Below, piece by piece: positions 44,020 through 55,800 of a stretch of 64,000 nucleotides of DNA. The stretch is taken from contig JAVYIG010000868.1 of NCBI GenBank assembly GCA_035222895.1, positions 367,653 to 431,652 on the forward strand. Reading direction: 5' to 3'. The translations under genes were made by a program, and so were the position numbers. The notes below the pieces were generated by a model that made no database searches, was not told where the DNA came from, and saw only the letters and a program-made list of their open reading frames with translations. How positions within the stretch are numbered: the first letter of the stretch is position 1; each line of letters begins with the position of its first letter. This stretch comes from Strongylocentrotus droebachiensis (lineage: Eukaryota > Echinodermata > Echinoidea > Camarodonta > Strongylocentrotidae).

Positions 44020-46300
44020 TCTCAGTCATCATGGAATACAGAGAGAACAAAATTACATAATGACTATGTATTTGATGATTCGCTCTGTATAACGAGTATT
44101 GTTTACCATCAATATCATTTGCACTGAAAATGACTACCGGTATTATCATATGATTATCATATCATTTAAAAGTTTATGTGGTACAATATCCAACCATATA
44201 CGTGGACCTAGCACACAAAATCACTTCTAATAATTTCAAGCAATTGACGACTTTTCATCTTCGATATTGAGAGGTTCAGCAAACTTTACAACACAATCAT
44301 TGGCACAGAATACACTAAATTCCATTGCATGGACAAACACATATCACTATAAATAAAAAATATAGAGGCATGGATGGCTTGAATACCATAAGCATAATGC
44401 AAGACAATAACATTCCTCCCTTTTTAAAACTTTTGATGGGGGGGGGATTCAAAGATGTATAAAACAAGAATGGTTTACATGCAAGTCAATTATATACAAT
44501 TAATTGTATTAACATAACGAAATACAAACAAACACAAAAATTTGCTCTACGAGCTTGACTGACGTTACAATTTGACCTACAAATACGAAGGTCAACCATG
44601 GAATACACTTCAATCTATATTGAAGGCTTGTGTAAATATGGTGCAGTAAACTACAGCAAAAAAGCCACTGCCTATTTTTCTATGCTTCAATGAATGGCAA
44701 TGGCAAACAACAAAAGACTTACACGTATTCACTTAGCTCTGTGCTAAAAGATACAGAAATGTCAGGCGTATTACACTTTACTTCATCATACAAATTTTGA
44801 ACAAAACGCAGCAGTTTTGCCGCATCATATCTGAACCGAGCTTTAATAGACAGGAGACTGCCAATAAAGTTATGACATGGACAAATTTTCTAGTAATATG
44901 CTTCAGTCACACTGCCAAGCCGATTTCCAAACCAATTCTACACCGACTGATTCTCGGCTATTCGGTGGAGTTTAATTTTCTGTTCAGTCTGCGGCTACAT
45001 TTCAGTCTTGTTGGTGTAACTGGGGTATTTAAGAATGACTTGATCTAGCTGACCTACTTATGAGGGTGACCAGTAGACCACTATAAGAGGATTTACAAAT
45101 AATTTTTCTAACTGAATTCAAGAACACTGGCTTGTATACACATGAATTTGTACAAAATGTATTACACAAAATTGATTTTCACTCACAGCACAAGCTGCAC
45201 TTCAACAGTAGAAAAATGAGAGAAATGACTGAGGTTTCATTGCTATAAGAATTCATGTACATTCTTTGTTGTTCTATACAAAAATAAATTTTGGCAAAAA
45301 TACACTGCATAATTGATCATATCATGATTCAAGTTCATTGAAAAGTAAGGCATAATTTCAAAGATTTATAAATGTGTTTAATACATAAGGCCTATAAAAA
45401 AAATGTGGTATTGCCCTTTGCGACCGCCCCCAAAATAGTGAAATCTACAAAAGGTTTTTTGTTTTTTTTACTGTTTTTTAGATTTAAAAAATGTATTAAA
45501 GCATTCAAAACTGAGAGATATCAGCCCAAAGAGGTAGTATAACAAACAAAAAGTTTTTAAAAAAGAAAGAAAATCTGAACGACTGACCCATGTTTTGGCG
45601 CCTAAAGGGCAATACAACATCTGTTTTTGTTAGGCCTAATGTATGGCACAGCTAAAAGAGACTGGCCAATACACCACAAGCTGATGTAGGAAGAAAGACT
45701 TGCTTATAGAAATCTAATTCTTCTAACATAAACCCAACAATGTGACATAATTTATATTACACACAAGGATAAAGTAAACCATAGTGAGCTCAATTAAATG
45801 TACAGTGCTCATACTATGTAAACTAGAGGGACTACATTGCATGAAAGAGCCGGAACCATTTGAAAAAACAACTTTATTATCTTACAGAATCTACTCAAGT
45901 TCTTGATCAATACATCTATTTCAATAATTTTTGAAGAGCCATATACGGATACTTGCATATTTCATTCCTTTTTCAGACTGGTAATTATCACATCTTAATT
46001 TGGCAATGGCTCTTGCAGATCTATATCAGCCTCCAAACGTTCAAAGTTTGGTCACCATTCTATGACGCTTGACCCAGACTGGTAATCATCAATTATTAAT
46101 CACTGACTATAAGCATTTATGATGCCTATAACATCTAAATGTTGGTCACCAGTCACTGGCTCTTGCATAAGACTGGCAATTATCATACACTGACCAACAG
46201 CTCTGTAGATAGGTATCAGCCTTTAAAATTCAAGATTTGGTCACCAGTCTTGGCTTCTTGTCCAGCAAAGCATATCATAACCAATGTAAGTCATCATTCT
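44020..46300. other. Region downstream of LIG3; 3' untranslated region and intergenic, no gene recognised
   Basis: The LIG3 3' untranslated region must start at 46303 and run leftwards. A minus-strand AATAAA lies near 45868 (TTTATT on the plus strand), but the end was not established. The frame at 44797-45048 shows no recognisable domain. Confidence 0.35.
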
Positions 46301-46330
46301 AACTTAGACTGGTAATAGTTTCTTCATCCT
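45970..46330. repeat. Tandem repeats (~100 bp) overlapping the LIG3 stop codon
   Basis: AGACTGGTAATTATCA-like starts recur at about 45976, 46075, 46174 and 46306. Between them are TTTGGTCACCAGTC and GGCTCTTG phrases. The copy at 46306 is the LIG3 C-terminal coding end (LLPV plus stop). The other copies lie in the presumed 3' untranslated region. Confidence 0.6.
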
Positions 46331-46390
46331 GATACACTGCCACAGCCAGTCTGAAGTCACATTCTCTGCTGAAGAACTGCTACCATTCTT
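46304..46390 (-). CDS. LIG3: LIG3 last coding exon: second half of the BRCT domain
   Basis: The acceptor GCAATGCAG precedes 28 codons ending TAA. It contains [10 protein letters not shown], the conserved tryptophan helix of BRCT domains, and ends LLPV, matching the LVAPC end of the human protein in position. The BRCT domain of human LIG3 pairs with XRCC1. Confidence 0.9.
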   Translation of the reverse strand, partial: KNGSSSSAENVTSDWLWQCIRMKKLLPV

Positions 46391-49300
46391 CTGCATTGCA
46401 CACAAAAGAGAAAAGATATTGCAAGTTGGTAATCGGGAGAAGTCATGAGGTGAGTTTAAAACAAGAACTCAGAAGTTTTTATTCCAAGTATTCAGGGAAG
46501 TTTTGCCCCATGTGAACATCTTTTCCTTTCCATAAGATTTGGGAAATAAGGACAGAGATTATGGGGCTAGGATGGAGGGGAGAAAGCAAAACCCAACATG
46601 TTTATTTCTTTTTTCTCCCCCTCCCCCCTTTTCTCTCGTAAGGAAGGGGGAGTGCAGCTAATTTGCCCCCCCCCCTCCCCCACCTCCAATGGGCATGACA
46701 TGTTGTGAGATCTAATAGAGGAGAGAACACTAACATACATACAAATAAAAGAGAAAGAGATGAAAAATACGAGATGGGGAGAGAAAAGTGGAACAAGTTG
46801 CCTGAACAACTGAAATGTATAGGATCCTATAAAACCTTTATCAATTCTCTGAAGACATATCTCTTTACCACTTCATAATAATCAGAATCATGAACTCAGT
46901 GCATTGTTTTTTCTTTTTCTTAAAGTGCATAGAGACATGCAATTTGCCTATGTGTCATGTGCTATATAAAAATGTTTAATTATTATTATTATTATTATTA
47001 TTATTAAAAGGTTTTTGGAATGGACAACAAAGGGTTTATAACCAAAGTGTAATCAAATCTTTCTTACGTCGGATGTTTTGCCATCACCTACGATGTGGGT
47101 GGCTTGGGACTTGGATGCTTCGTTGATGACGTCTCCATCGTAAGCGATCACAAAGCGCTGCAGCTTCTCATGATCTTTCACTTCTCCAGGGATGTACATC
47201 ACCATGCCGGTGAACACGTTGGGTAAACCCTGCTCCAAAGAACAAAACAAACATTGGTATATCAAGCACGTATATCATTTTAAAAGATTTTTTTTCTATG
47301 CAATTAATCTTTCAAATGAACCGATGTTTCTTCCATGAAGCTGTTGACGAACTACTTCACATGTAAGGTGTGCATGATACCATTTCTCCAAATACATTGA
47401 TAGATTATGTATACATTAATTGTTGCAAAAGTAGTAAAAACTTAAACAATTATGTTTTGCTACAGTTCCAATCTACCACAATAACAATGCATGCTCCCTT
47501 CAAGTAGCAAAAATAATGATACAATTATCCTTCAGTGCAACAACGGATACTTCTAAGTACTCATGCTACTCTTTAAGATTTTCTTGTAAAGATTCAGGCC
47601 TGAAAATCAGCCAGAGGGAAGGTCTAATACCCCTGATTCTGAGTCAGATAAAACCATGAAAATCACACTTTTAACACTAAACAAATGTGCCATTTTTCCC
47701 ATTCTCACGAATTGTCAATCTCAGTTTTGTGATGACACACCACATATTTCTTTTGTCCATTCTGTTCACTCCTGATTCAACTCTAGTGTACCGTTCCAGG
47801 AAATACACATCAATGTTAACCTATTACCTCTGAGATTCTGTCATTCCTGAAGGGGCAATACATGGCACATCCGGTTCCTGTTGGCAATCATCAATAATGA
47901 TCTGTCAGTTTATGACAGGTTCAGTGACCCAATCAAAATTTTATATCAAGTGTCTCTCCAAGTTCCTCGGTCTTGAGCCATCCGTGTCAGCGTTTAATAC
48001 CCTGTTTCATACCCTGTAGGCAATGGGATAATAAAAGACGTCTTGATTATAGCATACCTTAGATGGACTTTGTTTTGATGGCGAGCCGGTGTGTCTGAAT
48101 TTATCCAGATGTTCTTTACTCTTCTGGTAGCAATCAGGTCCATACTTGCACGTTGGCTTCTCCTGAAAGTTTAGGATGAAAGAGAATTTGCTTAACATAC
48201 ATTGAAAAGATAAGGTATTTCAAACGTCTACCCATTTTGCCCTAACCTTTCTTAGCATTTCCAATATCCTGTACATTAAAAAACCATTTGTTAAATTTTG
48301 AGTATATATGTTGATTGTTTGAAGTTAATTAACCAATTATCAAGTAAAAAGATACTTTTCATGACAATTTACAATCACAAATCACTAATTACAGGAACTG
48401 CATAGGATATCAAATGTATCGTTGGGAATGGGCCAGATATACAGATAATCAAATCAGATAATTAGTTTTAGGAAAATATATTTTTTGTGGAAAACCTACC
48501 TTTCTTGGACTTGGTGAATTGCTGTTCCTCTCGTTCTTCACCTTCTTGACTGGACTCTCCTCCGCTGCCTTCTTGGCTGGGCTGGCACCTGTCCCTGAGG
48601 TGCTAGCTCCTGTTCCTCCACCCTTCCCGAAGCTGAATCCTGTGATCTCCTCCTCCTCATCGTCGTCGTCGTCGTCATCCTTCTTCCTCTTGGCAGACAC
48701 CTTGGACGGGGAGGATTGGACACCTAGTATTGCACTCACATCAGTACTCTCCTTGGATTTCTTGAATAGTGTCTGTGTAAACGTAAAATAAATAATAAAC
48801 TTGTAAAAAATAAAATGAATGGATGTCGAAATTTGTGTCATATGAAGGCCACCACACGTTGTGCAATCCAGCTGCAGTCTCATTTGGAATGAAAGTGCGA
48901 TATTAGATGTGAAATAGGGTGAAAGTGACCTGATGGAGGGTCCAAGTAGTCATATCAATATTAAAACCCCAATTGCAGGGTACTGTGGACCTTCATTTTT
49001 GAGGACCAGTCAGAGCATTTGGTCCTCAAAAATGAAGATGCACGACTAGTTCTTCTGTTGTGGAAAACTCTGAATGACAAGGTGATCTTATTCGCTCAAT
49101 CAATCATCAAGAGACTTAGACCTGGTCCTGGACTTAGACTCGGGCCTGGACTTACCCTCAATCTTGGTAGATCAGTTGCTGTCTCAAAGTCTTTATCGTC
49201 ACGGATACGTGTCACTCTAGGAAACCTGATGGAGATGCCTCCTGCTGTGTGAGTTTCTGATTGAGTGAACTCTGCTCCAATGATCTCCCACACTGGCGCT

Positions 49301-52300
49301 TTCTGTAAAAAATACAAATTTTATCTTAAAATAACACGTGGCTCCAATGTTTTTCAAAGGAATGATTTGCCTTGATAGATTATCTACAGAAATGCATTTT
49401 TTATTTTTTATTTTAAATACTAGTTATATTTCACAACTATTTATAGCATTTGACGGCAGAAATATGACACTACTGTTGAATGTTGCATACAAAAATCTTA
49501 CTGAATCTATCCTCCAACCCCCCCCCCCCCGCCAAGTTACCATAATATTAATAATATTTAGGAGCGCTAAAAACAATGAGGACCATAGCGCTTACAATTG
49601 ATCCTTGATGACAAACATACACAGAATTCCAAATGGAATTTTGTATTGACTTTAATCAATTTCTATTTTCAAATTCACAATTTTTCTGCTTCCACTCAAA
49701 TGAAGTTGTAATTGAGGCTTTCCCTTTAAAACGCCTGGATCAACTACTTTTTACAATTATCAGTCATTCCCTGCTACCAATTGATTTTTACCTTGGGCTC
49801 TTTGATGACAAAGTCCGGCACCAGTGTCTTATTGACCCGTAACCATGATGGCACCTTGCTACTGTCCTTACTAATCTTGACCATGTCCAGATCACGGTTG
49901 ACCTGCTCCATCGTCTTATCATCCAGCCCGTTGCCACACTTGGTGACGGTGCGGAACGAGTCAGAGTGCGGGTCGTACACGCCCATCAAGAAGACCGACA
50001 TCATGCCACCTAAGGTTTGTAAAAGAGATAGAAATTGTAGTTGGATTAGTCGTTAGGCTACTGAAATTAGTACAGTAGTCGATTCATAAATGGTGTTATA
50101 GATTAGAGTAGTTGTTGATTTACATAGCTCAGTTGGTAGAGCATTAATCCTCATTACCAGGTCCCTCGGAGAGAACCTAAAGCCGTCGCCTGTCTGGTTG
50201 CTTACTAACAAGCATCTATTGCTTTCTTAACAGCCAGGTAAAATAACCACCACCACAGTGTAATTACATTTTGACATGAACATAACAACAGGCATTATAC
50301 AGAGGATGATTAATACCACTGGAGAAAATAAGAATTGTCAAAAAAACTAGTTGCATCCCCACGGAATAAGAGCCCTGACAAGTATGAATTCAACAAACTG
50401 TTAAACTTAATCATATCTATCATGACTCCACAAAATTGAGTAATTCTAAATGCCTAATATGTCCTAAAAGATACAGAAATGTGAAGGGCACTCCGTGAAT
50501 GCCTCCTGATCATTTGTCATGCTGCTTTTCTACAGATGTTTCACCATATCACAAGTGAACAGGGGGGTGTTTCACAAAGATTCTAAGTCAAACTTAACTC
50601 TAAGTTCGAGTTAAAAATTACGGAGAGCCATTGTAGCCTTCAAATAAAATATATTCAAAAGCGAAAATCAAGTAATTTAGACTTTTTATAAATTCCACAT
50701 CAAGAACAAGAAATCTCCTTGATAATAGAAAATATGAATGATTTGAATCAACATTTTATGCCTTTTAAAATAACTGTTACAAAATATTTTCAAGATGCTA
50801 ACAGCTTTCCATAATTGTTAAGTCCAACTTAGAGATAAGTTCAACTTAAGATCTTTGTGAAACACCCTCCCCCCTGGGCTATGAGATTGCCCATAGAGGG
50901 CGCCCTCTCACCTTTGGTCCCAGTGCCGTAAAACGCTCCCAGCACCAGGAGATCGGCAGAGTCCGCCATGGAACCTTCCTTGAGGTAGTCCTTCTTGACC
51001 TTGAGCCAGTGGCGTTTGCCCGGCTCGTACAAGCTCTGGACATCCTTGAGCACCAGACCCTCCAGACCTTCCCGGATGACGTCCGCGATGAGGCCTGATA
51101 GCTGCCTGGGCTTGGTCACAAACTTGGATTCGGACAGCATGATGCGGTTGGGGATCTCGTCCAGGTTCTCCTCAAGGACCTTTCTCCTGGTCTTGAGAGG
51201 CCTATGAAGGGTTTGGGGAAGATACAAATAAGATATTTGAAAAGATTCAATTCACTCTTGATTTGTTAGTTGTTGTGCGTTTTTTTTTTTTTTTTTTAGG
51301 GGGGGGGGGGGGGGGGTGGGGGAGACCATGATCTTACTACCAATGTACTTTAACACTCACCCATCCCCCTTCCCCCCTCTCTGTCTCTATTTTAAATGTT
51401 TGCAACATCATGTTATTCCCATCAATATCACATGTACACATATACGCAAAAGCATAATCAGTTTGGAGGATGGCATCAACTGTACACATAGATGAATTTT
51501 GTTCATATAGTTCATGATTCCTCAAAGAAAAATGATCCTAGTCATGCTAATATCAAACATGACTCAATTTATCAAGCATTTTTTTTCAAAAACAGATTAA
51601 AAATCAAGATGTGTGAAAACTCACTTGTCCATAAGGTCTTCTCCGTTGAAGTGCAGACAATCAAAGACAAAGAGACAGACGTTTGCATCCTGGAAGGCTG
51701 ATTTCTTGTGGACACCAAGGGTCCCAAACGGCAGGATCTTGCCATCTTTGTCAACCATCAAGATCTAGGCACAAAGAGAGAGGGTAGATATTAAAAATTA
51801 AATTGAATATCAACGGCATGACAATAACAGGCACTAAGAACATACGGGCCTATAAAGTCTGATTGCAAATCAAACTCCAAAAAGTTGCTCATGCATGCAG
51901 TTTCTTTTTTCTTTGCATACATCTGATCTCACTGCCTGTAATGCTTATACAACTGGAAGAAGTATTTGTCTTCAGTATACAATCGATTTAATCAAGAGAC
52001 TTAGTTATAGCATATTATCATACAAAAATTGAAGAGAAATAGACCCAACCTTTGCTCTGGCTACAATTGCTCCAGACTTGACTTGATCAATGATACAGGG
52101 GTTGGAGTTAGGGATAGAGTTAAGGGTGCAGTTGAGTTTGAGATTAGGATTCAGGCGAGACAAAGTTATTTGGTCCAGAGTGGAATTCAGAAAATAAGGA
52201 CTTCAGCTAGGGTAGGATATACAATGTATACCAAAGAGCACATGCCATTGAAGAATGCGTCTCAGAAACGTCAAAGAGAAACACATGGATGCCAGTAAGA

Positions 52301-52843
52301 ATTGATCAGAGGGCCTGAAAATCACTGAGAATGATCTAGTTTGTACACAAAAAAGCCTAAACTATGGTATGAAAATAACTCGCCAGGGCCTGAAAACTGG
52401 CATCCCTGGAAACATCCACTCTTACCTCACTGTCCAGAATGAGACTGTTGCCATGAGGACAGGCCTTTGGGATCCAGTCCTTGATGTGGGTCACCTTGTG
52501 AGGCAGGACTGGTTTCAAGGACCGGCTGAAGTACTGGAAGGTGTCCCCTTGCTTGTGGATCTGTACTCTCTCACCGTCATACTTGATCTCGGCGTACATG
52601 CCGTTGGGACACTTCCGCATGCCCATCTCTACCGACTTACAAGCCTCAGCCTGGTTAGGAAAGGAGAGACAGAATAGAGTATAAATGCAGCCTATGAACC
52701 AGGAACCCGTTTCACAAAGCCACTTTTCAATGACAAACGACAAAAATCAGTGACAAATCTGCTGATAGGCAATCAGAAGCAAAGATTTTGGTAACTTTGG
52801 TAACAAAAACTGTCATTTGTCACTGATGACAAGTTTTGTGAAA

Positions 52844-52876
<33 letters not shown>

Positions 52877-55800
52877 ATACTCACCAGCATGGGTAAGACT
52901 GGTGTCATGAGAGCGGCCCTGACACTCAGCTTCTTCGTCATGCCTGGCACTCCATTGCTGGCCTTCTGGTTGGCAAGGACACGACTGACGACATCCAGGA
53001 GATCTCTTGAGGCTTGGAAGGCCTCATATGCGTTGGGGTCCAGAGCGTCAAGTCTGGTGATGAGGAATGAGTGAATAACTGTCAAAGAATTTTTTTATTT
53101 TGAAGCAGGACTGCACTACTTATAGCTACTTGCGCCCTCTATATAGCAAACAATGCCGTTGGTCCCCCATGATCCTCTTTTTCTTATGTTTAATGAGAGC
53201 TGATTTGATGAGATAACCCCCTGTCAGTGACCTTCCAGGGTGGTCTAATCCCTCCTGGCCAACTAGTGCGGACAGGCTTTAATGACTCACAAGACCGTTG
53301 AAATATTGATGCTCACCTAACCAGACTACTTTGGTCTGAATTTACTAAATTAATATTTTCCATCATCACCACAGCTCAAAATCACCTCTGAAGGTCTATA
53401 AGCACCAGGCTGAGATTTAAACTAACAATTTTCAAATTAAAAGCCACCAAAACAAACCACCTGTCTATGGTGGTCCTGGTGTAACACCAAACAATAAACG
53501 ATTTTAACGACGACACATGCTCCTATGACAGTTTCTTACACTAACTAAATTTTCTAACTTCAATGCTCAACCCAGAACTATACTTAATCTTAAACCAAAC
53601 CTAACCTTACAATTACCCTAACCTCAACCCTAATCTCTGACAAATAATGCCAGGAGCAATTGATGTCGAAGGAAATATCAGGTCATCCTATAAAATGGCT
53701 CTCTTAAGTTCTACTCACATGTGCTTTGCTCCGGAGCTGATGCGAAGGTCGTGTTTCAGGAGACGGACCACCATCTTAAGGTCGTTGGCTGTACATTTGC
53801 CGGTGATCTTGGCAAGCTCCCTCTGCTGTTCCAGTTCCTTTGTCATCATGGACATGTTGTCTAGAAACTTGTCCACCTAAAGGAAGCGTATCAAGTAGCA
53901 CAAATGTATCAGATATGTAAAGAGTACAAAAGAAAAACACCTTTTTACTTGTGGAAGCTCTTTTTAGCTTTACTATACCTGTAGTAAAAGTTTACAAGTT
54001 TACAAGTACATTTTCATACAAAAACTGTCACCTTAATTCACAGTTCATAATCCTATATTTTGGTATCAAATAAAGACCAGGGGCCGGTTGCATAATACTT
54101 ACCATTGATGGTTAAACTTTACCATCAATGGCAACTACCATGGTGACAGGGCTCAACAGCCAATCAAAATCAAGGTTTCATGGTAGTTACCATTGATGCC
54201 AAATTTACCATCGATGGTAAGTTTTGTGCAACGGGGTCGAGGCAATGATATACAACAATTAAGTTTGGGAATATAAAACCGTGTGTGACATTCAATAAGG
54301 AAGAAAATAATGCTTCATCAGAAAGAAGTGTCTCATTTCTGTAATGGCTTTTCTCACAGCCGATCAAATACAATGGTATATGACTATATGTTCATTACTG
54401 TACCTTGTAATCTATAACAAATTTTGTGAATCAGGGTCCAGTTCTCTACAAAGGCCACTCATTATTCTTCCAATCTGTGTTCTCGAGGTATATCCAAATC
54501 AACTTACATCGTAGATACTGAGAACACTCTTCTTGATCGGCGGCGTGTGTTTGCTCTCCTCGTAAAACTTCCTCACCGTCTCTGAGACATCTCCTTGCTC
54601 TAGGTCAGTCACCATCTCATCCAGGTCCGTTCCAAATATCTAAAGAATTAATAAAATGTATTACTAGACTCCACAGTATGAATGATTCATTCGTTGGAAA
54701 TGATGATTTCTATAGAAAGTTTTCAAGTTGACTTAATGCAGTTCCATTTTCTGGCTAGTAGGCTGGAAGTCATTTTATAAAAGACAAATTTTGTTGAAAT
54801 CTTTGCTTCTTAGCCTTTTAACTCAATGACCCACATTAACATACTATATTTCAGCAACTCACAACAGCAAAACAATTCTAGGTGAAAGGTAATCTTTGAA
54901 TCAACAAGAAGAAGAGCTAGCCAGCAAGAGTGAATATGATCATGCATTTGTTTGAAATATCACTTCAATTAATAGACAGTAATTGTCGGGTTGCCATAAG
55001 GTGCCTTCACTTATCTCACTGGGCCCTGATATTTTGAAAATGCTGCGCGACACGTGCAAGGAACACATTTGCTCCAGCATAAGTGGGGGTTGTCAGCAAC
55101 TGATTGTAGCATACAACCCACCCTAGTTACAATATGGGGATGCCCAGCAAACCATTCACTTAGCACCATCAACAGCCATCAATGCCATTACTTTAAGAAA
55201 AGAAAAAAAGAAGTTCATACCTGACTGAAAAGCTTAACCAGTTGTTTGCTGTTGATATTGTAGACTCTCTTCACTACGCCTGGTAGAAGCAACTTGAGAA
55301 CAAGGTAAGGATCCCCACTGAATGTATCTAAAGTAAATAAAGCACAAGATATGATATCAGTGTTATGAGATCCTGTTGGAAAGTCCCTTGGATAAGAGAG
55401 TCGACAATCCTTTTCTTTATTTTCTTCTGAGCTTTTGATCGCTTTCTCAATTGTGCATGAATACGTCCAAGTAGTGATGTTTAACAACAGTGAAGGTTGA
55501 CATTTACCATCATAGTAAGGGGGAGGGGAATCAAAGTTAATAATTAAGTTGTACTCAGTCTCATAATCATTGTTTTCAATGAAATGGTGAATCAAGTAAC
55601 TCGTGGAGATCATCAACAATGTTAACTATTGTGAACTCATTATCAGAAATCAAAGTATAAAACAGTCATCATTTAATCTTTTGATCAAAGTCCTTTACAA
55701 TCTAATCATTTACACTTCTTGGACTCACCTCCGTCAGCGCCACGCTTGAGGTACGCGGCAACGACTTTGGTTTTAGCATGGTGGCCAGAGATGTCGGCGA

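Noticed and set aside
48519-48791. Plus-strand 90-codon frame
   Set aside because: Antisense shadow of LIG3 exon 13.
49781-50056. Plus-strand 91-codon frame
   Set aside because: Antisense shadow of LIG3 exon 11.
53575-53640. Telomere-like CCCTAA words (also 31255-31330 as TTAGGG-like)
   Set aside because: Only a few degenerate words; not an interstitial telomere array.
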